NCBI RefSeq assembly: GCF_947259545.1
Contig: NZ_CAMYMK010000007.1
Location: 496,001-560,000, forward strand
DNA: 64,000 nt
Reading direction: 5' to 3'
DNA from: an uncultured Marinobacter sp.
Lineage (GTDB): Bacteria > Pseudomonadota > Gammaproteobacteria > Pseudomonadales > Oleiphilaceae
Shown piece after piece: positions 36,942 through 50,148 of this stretch. The position numbers and the translations under genes were made by a program. How positions within the stretch are numbered: the first letter of the stretch is position 1; every line of letters starts with the position of its first letter. Under the pieces are notes generated by a model. The model searched no databases and had not been told where the DNA came from. It worked only from the letters and a program-made list of their open reading frames with translations.

Positions 36942-38107
36942 TATTTACCCCCTGCGGCTTTAACGACTTGCTGTGCAGCATCCGCCAGACTGGTGGCGGC
37001 AATGATGTTCAGGCCACTGTCAGCGAGTACTTTGGTGCCGACTTCGGCGTTGTTACCTTCAAGGCGAACAACCACGGGAACCTTGACGCCCACTTCCTTG
37101 ACCGCACCGATGATGCCCTCTGCGATCATGTCGCAGCGGACAATACCGCCGAAGATGTTAACCAGAACCGCCTGTACATTGTCGTCAGACAGGATGATCT
37201 TGAACGCTTCGGACACGCGCTCTTTGGTCGCGCCGCCGCCTACGTCCAGGAAGTTGGCTGGCTGGCCACCGGACAGCTTGATGATGTCCATGGTGCCCAT
37301 GGCCAGACCAGCGCCGTTAACCATACAGCCGATGTTGCCTTCCAGGGCCACGTAGTTGAGTTCCCACTTGGCTGCTTCCGCCTCACGGGAATCTTCCTGT
37401 GAAGGATCGTGCATCTCGTGGATTTTCTTCTGACGGTACAGAGCGTTGCCATCCACACCGATCTTGGCGTCCAGGCAGTGCAGGTCGCCGGCCGGGGTAA
37501 TCACCAGCGGGTTGATCTCGACCAGAGCCAGATCACATTCTTCAAACAGCTTTGCCAGACCCAGGAAGATCTTGGTGAACTGACCAATCTGCTTGCCTTC
37601 CAGGCCCAGCTTGAACGCCAGCTCACGACCCTGGTACGGCTGACCGCCGACCAGCGGATCGATCTCTGCCTTGAGGATCTTTTCCGGAGTTTCTTCGGCA
37701 ACCTTTTCGATCTCGACACCGCCTTCGGTGGAGGCCATAAACACGATGCGACGGGTACCACGGTCTACAACCGCGCCCAGATACAGCTCCTGGTCGATAT
37801 CAGTGAGGGATTCAACCAGAATCTTGCTGACCGGCTGACCGTTTTCGTCGGTCTGGTAGGTCACCAGGTTCTTGCCCAGCCAATGCTCGGCGAATTCGCG
37901 AATCTCGTCTTTGCTCTTGACCAGCTTTACACCGCCAGCCTTACCACGGCCACCTGCGTGAACCTGTGCCTTGACAACCCAGGCATCGCCGCCGATTTCA
38001 CCGGCCGCGTCAACTGCTTCTTTCGGAGTATCGCAGGCAATGCCCTTGGATACTGGCAGGCCATATTCAGCGAACAGCTGCTTGCCCTGATATTCATGCA
38101 AATTCAT
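36941..38107 (-). CDS. sucC: Succinyl-CoA synthetase beta subunit
   Basis: A 388-residue subunit with an ATP-grasp domain ([20 protein letters not shown]) and C-terminal flavodoxin-like domain ([20 protein letters not shown]). Family length 388. Starts [16 protein letters not shown] as in E. coli. Separated from lpdA by 212 bp that holds a strong hairpin (38168-38194), so it may have its own promoter or mRNA processing. Confidence 0.98.
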   Translation of the reverse strand: MNLHEYQGKQLFAEYGLPVSKGIACDTPKEAVDAAGEIGGDAWVVKAQVHAGGRGKAGGVKLVKSKDEIREFAEHWLGKNLVTYQTDENGQPVSKILVESLTDIDQELYLGAVVDRGTRRIVFMASTEGGVEIEKVAEETPEKILKAEIDPLVGGQPYQGRELAFKLGLEGKQIGQFTKIFLGLAKLFEECDLALVEINPLVITPAGDLHCLDAKIGVDGNALYRQKKIHEMHDPSQEDSREAEAAKWELNYVALEGNIGCMVNGAGLAMGTMDIIKLSGGQPANFLDVGGGATKERVSEAFKIILSDDNVQAVLVNIFGGIVRCDMIAEGIIGAVKEVGVKVPVVVRLEGNNAEVGTKVLADSGLNIIAATSLADAAQQVVKAAGGK

Positions 38108-38167
38108 AGTTAATGTCCCGCTTTTTGATGGAGGATAACCACGTACGGAAATGAACCCGCCGGATCC

Positions 38168-38194
38168 TGTCGGATTTAGGCCATAAATCCGACA
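38168..38194. repeat. Perfect 11-bp hairpin in lpdA-sucC spacer
   Basis: TGTCGGATTTA and TAAATCCGACA flank a 5-nt loop. It lies 60 bp upstream of sucC and has no T-run. It could be an RNA-processing or stabilising hairpin between the suc cistrons, or an operator. Confidence 0.6.
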
Positions 38195-38281
38195 ACAACC
38201 TGGTGCGAATTCGGCTAGGCGTGCCGGGGATCACCTCAGCACACCACTGACGCAGTCAGAAACCAACCGTTTAATGGCAGC

Positions 38282-38303
38282 GGGGCGCCCTCATTGGCGC
38301 CCC
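38282..38303 (-). terminator. Possible terminator/hairpin after lpdA
   Basis: Arms GGGGCGCC and GGCGCCCC with a 6-nt loop, 16 bp past the lpdA stop. No T-run follows on the minus strand; attenuation rather than full termination is possible. Confidence 0.4.
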
Positions 38304-38319
38304 TGTTTCCTGTTCTGCG

Positions 38320-41015
<2,696 letters not shown>

Positions 41016-41040
41016 CTCGGATCCTTAGTTCGGTAGCTCG

Positions 41041-43875
41041 TCAGATTTCAAACGCATCGTTAACCAGTTTCTTCTGCTCTTCAATGTGAACGGACATGTG
41101 TCCACACGCAGGAGCAGCAGAAGCATCACGACCGGCATACTGAAGATACAATTTCGGATTCTTGCGGTGCAGTGCGTTCCGCATATGGTGCTGACTGCAG
41201 TACCAGGCACCTTGGTTCATCGGTTCTTCCTGGCACCAGACCACATGCTTGAGCTTGGGGTACAGGGCCAGAACCTCGTCCAGGTCATCTCCCGGGAACG
41301 GATACAGTTGTTCGATACGAACAATCGCAACGTCATCCCGCTCGTCAGCCTTTTTCCTCTCCAGCAAATCGAAGTAAACCTTCCCGCTACACATGATCAG
41401 GCGGGTGATCTTTTTCGGATCAGACGGCTCTTTCTCCTGAAGCACGGTCTGGAAGGTTCCAGAAGTCAGATCGTCCAGATCCGAGGTCGCTTCCTTGTGG
41501 CGCAACAGACTCTTCGGAGTAATCGCCACCAGCGGCTTGCGCAGCGGACGCTTCACCTGACGGCGCAGCATATGGAACACCTGGGATGGCGTTGTCGGAA
41601 CACATACCTGGATATTGTGCTCGGCACACATCTGCAGGAAGCGCTCGAGGCGTGCGGAACTGTGTTCCGGCCCCTGCCCTTCGTAACCGTGTGGCAGCAG
41701 CAACGTCAGGCCACACAGACGGCCCCACTTGTGCTCCCCACTGGTCAGGAACTGGTCAATAACCACCTGGGCACCGTTGGCAAAGTCACCAAACTGGGCT
41801 TCCCAGACTACCAGCCCATTGGGAGCCGTTGTGGAGTAGCCATACTCAAACGCCATGACCGCTTCTTCCGACAGCAGCGAGTCATAGATTTCGAACTTCG
41901 GCTGATCCTCGGACAGATTCTCCAGGGCGGTATAGGTGGATCCACCTTTCTGGTTATGCAGTACCGCATGACGATGCGAGAAGGTGCCGCGCCCCACGTC
42001 CTGCCCGGTCAGACGAATCGGGTGGCCCTCTTCCAGCAAGGTGGCGTAGGCCATGACCTCGCCGTAGCCCCAGTTGATACCCAACGCGCCGGCCGTCATT
42101 TTCTCGCGGTCGCTGATGATCTTGGACACCTGGCGCTGGACACTGAAGCCCTCCGGAACGTGGGTGAGTTTCTTACCCAGTTTCTGGATGGTTTTGAGTG
42201 CCACACTGGACTTACACTTGGCCGTCCACTCGTGACCGAGATACGGCGTCCAGTCGACGTAAAGCTCCTTGTTCGGTTCCTTGACCAGTGACTTGACCAC
42301 GTGGTCGCCTTCATCAAGCGCGTCACGATAGTCCAGGTCCATTTGCTTCGACTCATCTTCAGAGATGATGCCGTCAGCGATCAAGGCGTCGGCATAGAGG
42401 GCGCGAGTAGTTTTCAGCTTGCGGATCTTTTCATACATGACCGGCTGGGTGGCCGCCGGCTCATCCGCCTCGTTGTGACCACGGCGACGATAGCAGACCA
42501 GATCAATCACCACGTCCCGCTTGAACTCATTGCGGTAGTCCATGGCCATCTGGGTCACAAACATGACCGCTTCCGGGTCATCCGCATTCACATGCAGAAT
42601 GGGCGCCTGAACCATCTTGGCGACGTCGGTACAGTATTCCGTCGACCGCGCATCTTCCTGCCTGCTGGTGGTGAAACCAACCTGGTTATTGATCACGATA
42701 TGGATCGTACCGCCGATGCCATAGCCCCGTGTCTGGGACATCTGGAAGGTTTCCATCACCACGCCCTGGCCGGCGAACGCCGCATCGCCGTGCATGATGA
42801 TCGGCACTACCTGAGTCCCATCGTTGTCGTTACGACGGGTCTGTCGAGCCCGGACCGAGCCCTCGACAACCGGAGAGACAATCTCCAGATGAGAGGGGTT
42901 GAAGGCCATGGCCAGGTGAACTTCGCCGCCCGGGGTCATCACGTTGGATGAGAAGCCCTGGTGGTACTTCACGTCACCGGAGCCGGAATCGGCCAGTTTC
43001 TTGCCTTCGAACTCGTCAAAAAGTTCTTTCGGGTTCTTGCCGAGAGTGTTCACCAGCACATTCAGGCGACCGCGGTGGGCCATACCAAGGACGATTTCCT
43101 TGGCACCGTATGAACCGGCACGCTGAATCAGTTCATCAAGGCAGGGAATCAGGCTCTCGCCGCCTTCAAGGCCAAAACGCTTGACGCCCGGATAACGGGA
43201 TCCCAGATACTTTTCCAGGCCTTCCGCGGCTGTCAGGCGTTCCAGAAGATGTTTACGGGTTTTCGCTTCGTACTCGGGCCGTGAGCGGACCGGTTCCATG
43301 CGTTGCTGGAACCAACGCTTGATTCGGGTGTCGACCACGTGCATGTACTCGGCACCAACACTTTCACAGTACGTCTGGCGCAGACCTTTGATGATATCGC
43401 CGAGCTTCATGGTTTCGGAACCAAAGCTCAGGGACCCGGTCTGGAATTCCAGATCATTGTCGGCATCAGAAAGCTCGTGGAAGGCCGGATCGAGGTCTTC
43501 TACCGTGGGACGCTGCCATACGCCAAGCGGATCCAGCTTTGATTCCTGGTGACCACGGAATCGAAAGGCATTGATCAGCTGCAGAACACGAATCTGCTTT
43601 TTATCAGCATCGGAGGTTGCACTGGCGGGAACGCCACTGGCCAGGAAACGCTGATTACGGGAGATGTGTTCGAACTGTTCGCGGATGGAAGAGTGGACAA
43701 TATCGCGACCTTTATAGCCGTCAACACTGGGAAGCTTGTCGAAGTAGCTGCGCCACTCTTCGGGAACGGCATTGGGGTCTGTCAGGTAGGTTTCAAAAAG
43801 CTGTTCAACATAGGCAAGATTTCCCCCCTGCAAGTGGGAAGTCTGCCATAACTGCTCCATTATGCTTTCGTGCAT
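41041..43875 (-). CDS. sucA: 2-oxoglutarate dehydrogenase E1
   Basis: A thiamine diphosphate-dependent decarboxylase of 944 residues. N-terminal E2-interacting segment with LQGGNLAYVEQLFETYL, RFRGHQESKLDPLG, the TPP-binding stretch GDAAFAGQGVVMETFQMSQ, and HGYEGQGPEHSSARLERFL in the C-terminal half. Family length. It is the first gene of sucA-sucB-lpdA and follows a 310-bp gap after sdhB. Confidence 0.98.
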   Translation of the reverse strand: MHESIMEQLWQTSHLQGGNLAYVEQLFETYLTDPNAVPEEWRSYFDKLPSVDGYKGRDIVHSSIREQFEHISRNQRFLASGVPASATSDADKKQIRVLQLINAFRFRGHQESKLDPLGVWQRPTVEDLDPAFHELSDADNDLEFQTGSLSFGSETMKLGDIIKGLRQTYCESVGAEYMHVVDTRIKRWFQQRMEPVRSRPEYEAKTRKHLLERLTAAEGLEKYLGSRYPGVKRFGLEGGESLIPCLDELIQRAGSYGAKEIVLGMAHRGRLNVLVNTLGKNPKELFDEFEGKKLADSGSGDVKYHQGFSSNVMTPGGEVHLAMAFNPSHLEIVSPVVEGSVRARQTRRNDNDGTQVVPIIMHGDAAFAGQGVVMETFQMSQTRGYGIGGTIHIVINNQVGFTTSRQEDARSTEYCTDVAKMVQAPILHVNADDPEAVMFVTQMAMDYRNEFKRDVVIDLVCYRRRGHNEADEPAATQPVMYEKIRKLKTTRALYADALIADGIISEDESKQMDLDYRDALDEGDHVVKSLVKEPNKELYVDWTPYLGHEWTAKCKSSVALKTIQKLGKKLTHVPEGFSVQRQVSKIISDREKMTAGALGINWGYGEVMAYATLLEEGHPIRLTGQDVGRGTFSHRHAVLHNQKGGSTYTALENLSEDQPKFEIYDSLLSEEAVMAFEYGYSTTAPNGLVVWEAQFGDFANGAQVVIDQFLTSGEHKWGRLCGLTLLLPHGYEGQGPEHSSARLERFLQMCAEHNIQVCVPTTPSQVFHMLRRQVKRPLRKPLVAITPKSLLRHKEATSDLDDLTSGTFQTVLQEKEPSDPKKITRLIMCSGKVYFDLLERKKADERDDVAIVRIEQLYPFPGDDLDEVLALYPKLKHVVWCQEEPMNQGAWYCSQHHMRNALHRKNPKLYLQYAGRDASAAPACGHMSVHIEEQKKLVNDAFEI

Positions 43876-44185
43876 TTTGAATAGCTCACCTTGGGCTGGT
43901 GCGGGGAGCTCAGTATGGTCGGCCAGGGGTAAATCTCAGTCAATACGGGTTTTTACGGGATCGACTTTGGCCACCACACCTAGCAAGGATGTTTTCCGTT
44001 CCCCGGTGGTTTTGTACTCAGCGAAACCGCGAGACAACCTTATAAGTTCCCATCACGGCATGCGTAGTGTGCATCCTCTTAAGACTTTTGACTATAAGCC
44101 TTTGGTTGAAGGCCCCGCGCCGTTGCAGGGCCTTCAGGATGCTAGCTGCATCAGAACAGTATAGCGTTTGTTTTGAATTCTGCTT
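43876..44185. other. Intergenic region sdhB-sucA
   Basis: 310 bases without a gene. It holds the hairpin GAAGGCCC/GGGCCTTC (44108-44135) soon after sdhB. Otherwise I see a TATAAG-like element near 44040 on the minus strand that lacks a convincing -35, and no open frame with a ribosome site. Confidence 0.6.
44108..44135 (-). terminator. Possible terminator/attenuator hairpin after sdhB
   Basis: Arms GAAGGCCC and GGGCCTTC with a 12-nt loop, about 50 bp past the sdhB stop; no U-tract follows. It may only partly reduce read-through into sucA. Confidence 0.35.
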
Positions 44186-44890
44186 TTAAGTCGCCCGCTG
44201 GAGCAGAAGATTCCGGATATGGCCGATTGCCCTTGTGGGGTTCAGGCCTTTCGGACAAACACTGACACAGTTCATGATACCCCGACAGCGGAAGACACTG
44301 AACGGGTCATCGAGATTGGCAAGACGCTCGGCTTGAGCGGTATCGCGGCTGTCCGCCAGGAAGCGGTAAGCCTGAAGCAGGCCGGCCGGCCCAATGAACT
44401 TGTCCGGGTTCCACCAGAACGACGGGCAGGAAGTGGAACAGCACGCACAGAGAATACACTCGTACAGGCCGTCCAGCTTCTCCCGGTCCTCGGGAGACTG
44501 CAGACGCTCAATGGCAGGCGCGGGCTGATCGTTCACAAGGTACGGCATGACTTTTTCGTACTGCTTGTAGAACAGACCCATATCCACCACCAGGTCACGG
44601 ATAACCGGCAGCCCTGGCAGCGGGCGAAGAACAAGCTTGTTGTTCTTGAGCACCTGGGACATGGGCGTGATGCACGCCAGACCATTCTTGCCATTCATGT
44701 TCATGCCGTCAGAGCCACAAACACCCTCACGACAGGAGCGCCGATAGGCGATAGACGGATCCTTTTCCTTCAGCAGGTTCAGGACATCCAGGACCATCAG
44801 ATCCTTGCCTTCCGGAAGCTCCAGCTCCACGTCCTGCATGTAGGGCGCGTTGTCAGTTTCCGGGTTATAACGGTAAAGGCTTACCAACAT
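44186..44890 (-). CDS. sdhB: Succinate dehydrogenase iron-sulfur subunit
   Basis: A 234-residue subunit passing electrons from FAD to quinone. [2Fe-2S] cysteines in SCREGVCGSDGMNMNG and GLAC; [4Fe-4S] and [3Fe-4S] cysteines in CILCACCSTSCPS and CRGIMNCVSVCPKGLNP. Family length. Last gene of sdhCDAB, 14 bp after sdhA. Confidence 0.98.
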   Translation of the reverse strand: MLVSLYRYNPETDNAPYMQDVELELPEGKDLMVLDVLNLLKEKDPSIAYRRSCREGVCGSDGMNMNGKNGLACITPMSQVLKNNKLVLRPLPGLPVIRDLVVDMGLFYKQYEKVMPYLVNDQPAPAIERLQSPEDREKLDGLYECILCACCSTSCPSFWWNPDKFIGPAGLLQAYRFLADSRDTAQAERLANLDDPFSVFRCRGIMNCVSVCPKGLNPTRAIGHIRNLLLQRAT

Positions 44891-44904
44891 TTTGTGCGTC
44901 CCCC

Positions 44905-46677
44905 TTAGTAAGTCCGGATCTTCGGCTGGAAGGTGTCGACGGTCTTCGGTGCGAAGTTCACGTCACGCTTGCCAACACGCTTCTCGAGCGGGAAGTATAC
45001 GGAGTGCTTCAGCCAGTTCTCGTCATCACGCTCGGTGAAGTCGTTACGGGCATGGGCGCCGCGGCTTTCCTTACGCTCGAAAGCAGAAATGGCCGTGGCC
45101 AGGGCAACTTCGTACAGGTTGTCCAGCTCCAGCGCTTCAATCCGTGCGGTGTTAAACGCATGGCTGGTATCAGCCAGCTTGGTCTTGCGTACACGTTCAC
45201 CGATGGCCTCGAGCTTCTTCAAGCCCTCTTCCATACTATTACCATCACGGAACACACCAAAGTACAACTGCATGCAGTTCTGCAGATCCTTGCGGACCTC
45301 GGCAACGCTCTCACCTTCAGAGGCGGAGTTCAGGCGGTCAAGGCGAGCCATGGCGCGCTTGATGTCATCCTCGCTGGCACCGTCAACCTCAAAGCCACCG
45401 CGAAGCTGCTCTTCAATGTGCAGACCCGCCGCACGACCGAAGACCACCAGATCCAGCAGGGAGTTACCACCCAGACGGTTGGCACCGTGAACAGACACAC
45501 AAGCCGCCTCACCACAGGCGAACAGGCCGGGAATCGGCTTGTCGTTGCCATTCTCGTCCTGGGTCAGCGCCTGACCACCAACGTTGGTCGGAATACCACC
45601 CATCATGTAGTGACAGGTCGGAACAACCGGAATCGGCTCTTTCACCGGATCCACGTGAGCGAAGGTGCGGGACAGTTCACAGATACCCGGCAGACGCAGG
45701 TTCAGGGTTTCTTCACCCAAATGATCCAGCTTCAGCAGTACGTGATCCTTGTCGGGACCGCAACCACGACCCTCGAGGATTTCGATAACCATGGAGCGGG
45801 CAACCACATCACGACCAGCCAGGTCCTTCGCGTTCGGCGCGTAGCGCTCCATGAAACGCTCGCCTTCGGCGTTGATGAGGTAACCACCCTCACCCCGGCA
45901 ACCTTCTGTTACCAGTGTACCGGCACCGTGGATACCAGTCGGATGGAACTGCCACATCTCCATGTCCTGCACCGGATAGCCTGCGCGCAGAGCCATACCG
46001 ATACCGTCACCGGTGTTGATCAGGGCATTGGTGGTAGAGGCGTAGATACGACCGGCACCGCCAGTGGCGAGAACGGTTGCCTTACACTTGATGTAGGCCA
46101 CTTCACCAGTTTCGATTTCAATGGCGACAACACCAACGACTTCGTCCTTGCTGTTCTTGACCAGATCGACCGCGTACCACTCGTTGAGGAACGTGGTGCC
46201 GCCCTTCAGGTTGGCCTGATAAAGCGTGTGCAGCAGTGCATGACCGGTACGGTCGGCAGCGGCACAGGTACGGGCAGCCTGACCGCCCTTACCATAATCC
46301 TTGGACTGACCACCGAACGGGCGCTGGTAAATACGGCCCTGTTCGGTACGGGAGAACGGCAACCCCATGTGCTCCAGCTCGAAAACGGCCTGAGGGCCAA
46401 CCGAGCACATGTACTCAATGGCATCCTGATCACCGATGTAGTCTGAGCCCTTGACCGTGTCATACATGTGCCAGCGCCAGTCATCGTTGGGATCGGCGCT
46501 CGCAATGGCGCAGGTGATACCACCCTGGGCAGACACCGTATGGGAACGGGTCGGAAAAACTTTTGTGATGCACGCAGTATTGACGCCTGACTCGGTCAGC
46601 TGCAGGGCGGCTCGCATACCGGCACCGCCACCACCGATAACAATCGCGTCGTAAGACATGGTCTTGATATTAGCCAT
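44905..46677 (-). CDS. sdhA: Succinate dehydrogenase flavoprotein subunit
   Basis: A 590-residue flavoprotein oxidising succinate to fumarate. FAD motif [15 protein letters not shown], the covalent-flavin histidine in [12 protein letters not shown], active-site [20 protein letters not shown], and [20 protein letters not shown]. Family length. 3 bp after sdhD. Confidence 0.98.
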   Translation of the reverse strand: MANIKTMSYDAIVIGGGGAGMRAALQLTESGVNTACITKVFPTRSHTVSAQGGITCAIASADPNDDWRWHMYDTVKGSDYIGDQDAIEYMCSVGPQAVFELEHMGLPFSRTEQGRIYQRPFGGQSKDYGKGGQAARTCAAADRTGHALLHTLYQANLKGGTTFLNEWYAVDLVKNSKDEVVGVVAIEIETGEVAYIKCKATVLATGGAGRIYASTTNALINTGDGIGMALRAGYPVQDMEMWQFHPTGIHGAGTLVTEGCRGEGGYLINAEGERFMERYAPNAKDLAGRDVVARSMVIEILEGRGCGPDKDHVLLKLDHLGEETLNLRLPGICELSRTFAHVDPVKEPIPVVPTCHYMMGGIPTNVGGQALTQDENGNDKPIPGLFACGEAACVSVHGANRLGGNSLLDLVVFGRAAGLHIEEQLRGGFEVDGASEDDIKRAMARLDRLNSASEGESVAEVRKDLQNCMQLYFGVFRDGNSMEEGLKKLEAIGERVRKTKLADTSHAFNTARIEALELDNLYEVALATAISAFERKESRGAHARNDFTERDDENWLKHSVYFPLEKRVGKRDVNFAPKTVDTFQPKIRTY

Positions 46678-46680
46678 TGA

Positions 46681-47031
46681 TTAAAGCCCCCAAAGAATCT
46701 GAATGCCCCAGACCACATAGACGAACATGGTCAGACCACAAGCCGCCTGCACCAGGAAACGCGGCGCCATGGCCTTGATGTAGTCGGTTGTGACGGTCCA
46801 GAGCCCTACCCAGGCGTGAGCGCCAATAGAAAGCAACGCCATCAGGGTAAAGATGCGGAACCAGGTCTGTCCGAACAACGCCGACCAGGTTTCGTAATTT
46901 ACGTCGCTGAACACCAAAAAGCCCAGCAGGAACAGTGTGTAGAGTGCCAGCACGTAAGCGGTGACCCGCTGGATCAACCAGTCATAAACGCCACTACGGC
47001 CCAGATTCGTTACGCTGTTTACGCTGCCCAT
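46681..47031 (-). CDS. sdhD: Succinate dehydrogenase membrane anchor SdhD
   Basis: A 116-residue anchor with three membrane helices. GVYDWLIQRVTAYVLALYTL starts the first; SIGAHAWVGLWTVTTDYIKA carries the haem/quinone-site His and Asp-Tyr. It overlaps sdhC by 13 bp. Confidence 0.94.
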   Translation of the reverse strand: MGSVNSVTNLGRSGVYDWLIQRVTAYVLALYTLFLLGFLVFSDVNYETWSALFGQTWFRIFTLMALLSIGAHAWVGLWTVTTDYIKAMAPRFLVQAACGLTMFVYVVWGIQILWGL

Positions 47032-47399
47032 ACCCAGACTCCTGCCAGAACGATGAGAATGACGGAAACCACAATCGTGATCTTCGCGGCGAGGCGGCCA
47101 CTTTCAAGCTCTTCACCAATGCCCATATCCATCAACAGGTGTTTGATACCTGCCACCAGGTGGTAAAGCAGAGCAGACAAGATGCCCCAGATGATCAGCT
47201 TTGCAAGGAAGCTGTCCAGCAATTCATTGACGCGACTGAAGCCCTCTTCCCCGGACAGGGAAAGCTGAAGTCCGTAGAGCAGGAACGCAACACCAACAAA
47301 AATGATGATGCCGCTGATACGATGCAATATGGACGTAATGGCTGGCAGCGGAAAATGAAACTTGCTGAGATCGAGATTAACTGGTCGTTTGCTATTCAC
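47019..47399 (-). CDS. sdhC: Succinate dehydrogenase cytochrome b556 subunit SdhC
   Basis: A 126-residue anchor with three membrane helices. N-terminal LSKFHFPLPAITSILHRISG is the family hallmark and His87 in GIKHLLMD is the expected haem ligand. I chose GTG at 47399 because it gives the usual length and has a GAGAG-type ribosome site; the frame is open upstream to 47498 without similarity. First gene of sdhCDAB, divergent from gltA. Confidence 0.93.
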   Translation of the reverse strand: MNSKRPVNLDLSKFHFPLPAITSILHRISGIIIFVGVAFLLYGLQLSLSGEEGFSRVNELLDSFLAKLIIWGILSALLYHLVAGIKHLLMDMGIGEELESGRLAAKITIVVSVILIVLAGVWVWAA

Positions 47400-47882
47400 A
47401 GCGCTCTCACACTCTCTCTTGGTTCCACAATCGGTCGAAGTGACCGGTGCAGATAGTTGGTATGTAAGGATCGGTGTGCTGATACGAAACCGGCACACGA
47501 TTGGCTCAGGAGGGAGAATACACCCTGCCCACTCGGCGCTACCGACATTGGAAAGCGCCCAGACAGAGTTATCCTCGATTCCGGGCTAGGGATTATAAGG
47601 AGTACCCCTGTTAATTACAAACGCGCAACTCGCCTAAGCGCCTGTAATTAGCGGCCTCGCACCGGCTATAAGAATTATTGACAAACTTAATTTTACCCTG
47701 AAAACAGCCTTATTCGTGTATTCCCTCATTTACTTGGAATGTCAAATAATGGTTTTTCCGCCCTCCTCCATTGACAAAAAAAGCCAACGCCCTATATTTT
47801 GCCGCCAGTTTTGCGATAATACGCGCCTTCTAGCGCATCCAAATACTGAAAAGCTGTCAAAGCTGATATATAGGAGAGCACC
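47400..47882. other. Divergent sdhC-gltA control region
   Basis: 483 bases with no gene. It holds the gltA promoter at 47771-47798, an inverted repeat TAATTACA/TGTAATTA at 47612-47650 with a 23-nt spacer, and, toward sdhC, a TTGACA on the minus strand (47745-47740) with only a weak -10 17 nt on. The region is A/T-rich from about 47640 to 47770, as expected of a regulated double promoter. Confidence 0.7.
47771..47798 (+). promoter_or_regulatory. Sigma-70 promoter of gltA
   Basis: TTGACA (47771-47776), 16-nt spacer, TATATT (47793-47798). It lies about 85 bp before the gltA ATG, giving a leader of about 75 nt. Confidence 0.75.
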
Positions 47883-49157
47883 ATGACCGACAGGAAAGCC
47901 ACGCTCTCGGTGGGTGACAAGTCCATTGAGCTACCGGTTTACTCAGGCACCGTCGGCCCCGACGTTATCGACGTACGGAGTCTGGTCCAGGAAGGCGTAT
48001 TTACCTACGACCCAGGTTTTGTATCCACCGCAGCCTGCGAATCCAAGATTACCTACATCGATGGCGCCAATGGCGTGCTGCTTCACCGCGGCTACCCCAT
48101 CGAACAACTTGCGGAAAACTCCGATTACCTGGAAGTCTGCTACCTCCTGCTGAAAGGCGAACTGCCGACCGCAGAAGAGAACAAGAAGTTCCACGACACC
48201 ATCAAAAACCACACGATGCTGCACGACCAGATGCGCAACTTCTTCCAGGGCTTTCGCCGGGATGCGCATCCGATGGCGATCATGTGTGGTGTTGTGGGCG
48301 CCCTGTCCGCCTTCTACCACGACCAGATGGACGTTACTGACGCACAACAGCGTGAGATCACTGCGCACCGCCTGATTGCCAAAATGCCGACCATCGCGGC
48401 ATGGTGCTACAAGTACAGCATCGGTCAGCCGTTCATGTACCCGCGCAACGACCTCTCCTATTCCGAGAACTTCCTGCAGATGATGTTTGGCGTACCCTGT
48501 GAAGAGTACAAGCCGAACCCGATCCTGGCGAAAGCCATGGACAAGATCTTCATCCTGCACGCCGATCACGAGCAGAACGCGTCAACCTCTACCGTGCGTC
48601 TGGCCGGCTCCACCGGTGCCAACCCATACGCCTGTATCGCTTCCGGCATTGCTGCTCTGTGGGGCCCTGCTCACGGCGGCGCCAACGAAGCTGTTCTGGA
48701 CATGCTGGCGGAAATCGGCGACGAGAAAAACATCGAGAAGTTCATCGCCAAGGCCAAGGACAAAGACGACCCCTTCCGCCTGATGGGCTTCGGCCACCGG
48801 GTTTACAAGAACTTCGACCCGCGCGCCAAGGTAATGGCAGAGACCGCTCACGAAGTACTGACCGAGCTGGGCCTGGAAAACGATCCGCTGCTGAAGATCG
48901 CCCAGCGCCTGGAGAAGATCGCTCTGGAAGACGAATACTTCGTCAAGCGCAAGCTGTACCCGAATGTGGACTTCTATTCCGGCCTGATCCTGAAGGCTAT
49001 CGGTATCCCGACCTCCATGTTCACCGTGATATTTGCCCTGTCACGCACCATCGGCTGGTTCTCCCACTGGAACGAGATGGTGTCCGGGGACTACCGCATT
49101 GGCCGTCCGCGCCAGCTGTATACCGGTCCCGAAAGCCGCGATTACGAGAAGAAGTAA
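47883..49157 (+). CDS. gltA: Citrate synthase (type II)
   Basis: A 424-residue hexameric-type citrate synthase condensing acetyl-CoA and oxaloacetate. Typical segments: [36 protein letters not shown] with an active-site His, and [17 protein letters not shown] with the second. GGAGAG precedes the ATG. Divergent from sdhCDAB, as in most Gammaproteobacteria. Followed by a strong terminator. Confidence 0.98.
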   Translation: MTDRKATLSVGDKSIELPVYSGTVGPDVIDVRSLVQEGVFTYDPGFVSTAACESKITYIDGANGVLLHRGYPIEQLAENSDYLEVCYLLLKGELPTAEENKKFHDTIKNHTMLHDQMRNFFQGFRRDAHPMAIMCGVVGALSAFYHDQMDVTDAQQREITAHRLIAKMPTIAAWCYKYSIGQPFMYPRNDLSYSENFLQMMFGVPCEEYKPNPILAKAMDKIFILHADHEQNASTSTVRLAGSTGANPYACIASGIAALWGPAHGGANEAVLDMLAEIGDEKNIEKFIAKAKDKDDPFRLMGFGHRVYKNFDPRAKVMAETAHEVLTELGLENDPLLKIAQRLEKIALEDEYFVKRKLYPNVDFYSGLILKAIGIPTSMFTVIFALSRTIGWFSHWNEMVSGDYRIGRPRQLYTGPESRDYEKK

Positions 49158-49180
49158 TCCTCCGGAAAGCCGGAACCCCG

Positions 49181-49209
49181 AAAAGGCCGCTGACTCAGCG
49201 GCCTTTTTT
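49181..49209 (+). terminator. Rho-independent terminator of gltA
   Basis: GGCCGCTGA/TCAGCGGCC stem with T6 after it and A4 before it, starting 24 bp past the gltA stop. Confidence 0.95.
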
Positions 49210-49272
49210 GTGCGCAGGATAACGAGCCTGTGATAAGTTAGCCCAATCAAAACCACGTTCAGGAGAGGATGA

Positions 49273-50148
49273 ATGACCACCACAGCTGCCTTCATTGGAC
49301 TGGGTGTCATGGGCTATCCCATGGCAGGACACCTGGCAAATGCCGGTTATGACGTCAGGGTTTGGAACCGAACTTTCTCCAAGGCCGAGGCCTGGAAAAG
49401 GGATTATTCGGGAACCGCCTGCCAGTCTATCGCCGAAACCGTCCGGAATGCCGACATCGTGCTGACATGCGTAGGTGCTGACAAGGATCTTTTAGCCGTT
49501 TATGAGGGCAGTGAGGGTATCATTTCAAATGCTCCCGAGGGCGCCATCCTGGTGGATCACACCACGGCATCCGCAGGCATTGCTGAACAACTCGCACAAT
49601 CATCGAAAGCAAAAAGCCAGAGCTTTATCGACGCACCGGTTTCCGGCGGTCAGCAAGGTGCCGAGAATGGCCAGCTCACCATAATGTGCGGTGGTGAACC
49701 GGAGATTTTTGAGCGCGCCAAATCCGTTCTGGAGTGCTACTCCAAGGCCCTTAACCTGATGGGGCCGGCCGGCAGCGGCCAGAAAACCAAGATGGTCAAT
49801 CAGATTGCCATTGCGGGACTGGTACAGGGCTTATCTGAAGCCCTGCATTTCGCCGAGCAGGCCGAGCTTGATGTACGCAAGGTAGTGGATGTGATTTCCA
49901 AGGGCGCAGCCCAATCCTGGCAGATGGAAAACCGCTCAGGCACGATGATTGACGGCAAATTCGATTATGGCTTTGCCGTAGACTGGATGCGCAAGGATCT
50001 TGGGATCTGCCTCGAGGAAGCCCGCCAGAACGGCGCCAAGCTGCCTGTAGCGGCATTAGTGGACCAGTTCTATGGGGATGTCCAGGATATGGGAGGACGC
50101 CGCTGGGATACTTCCTCGCTGATTCAGCGCTTGCGGAAGTCTCGATAG
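49273..50148 (+). CDS. 3-hydroxyisobutyrate dehydrogenase-family oxidoreductase
   Basis: A 291-residue beta-hydroxyacid dehydrogenase. Nucleotide motif FIGLGVMGYPMAGHLANAGY at the N-terminus, substrate motif DAPVSGGQQGAENGQL, and catalytic lysine in KTKMVNQ near 174. Substrate could be 3-hydroxyisobutyrate, tartronate semialdehyde or a small semialdehyde; no pathway neighbours decide this. GGAG precedes the ATG. A long inverted repeat begins at the base after its stop. Confidence 0.88.
   Translation: MTTTAAFIGLGVMGYPMAGHLANAGYDVRVWNRTFSKAEAWKRDYSGTACQSIAETVRNADIVLTCVGADKDLLAVYEGSEGIISNAPEGAILVDHTTASAGIAEQLAQSSKAKSQSFIDAPVSGGQQGAENGQLTIMCGGEPEIFERAKSVLECYSKALNLMGPAGSGQKTKMVNQIAIAGLVQGLSEALHFAEQAELDVRKVVDVISKGAAQSWQMENRSGTMIDGKFDYGFAVDWMRKDLGICLEEARQNGAKLPVAALVDQFYGDVQDMGGRRWDTSSLIQRLRKSR

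Noticed and set aside
45004..46446. Long plus-strand frame (480 codons) antisense to sdhA
   Set aside because: Shadow of sdhA; the translation is rich in His, Thr and Gln with no domain pattern.
47717..47745. Strong sigma-70 promoter for sdhC
   Set aside because: The minus-strand TTGACA is perfect, but the best -10 at correct spacing (AATACA) matches only three of six positions.
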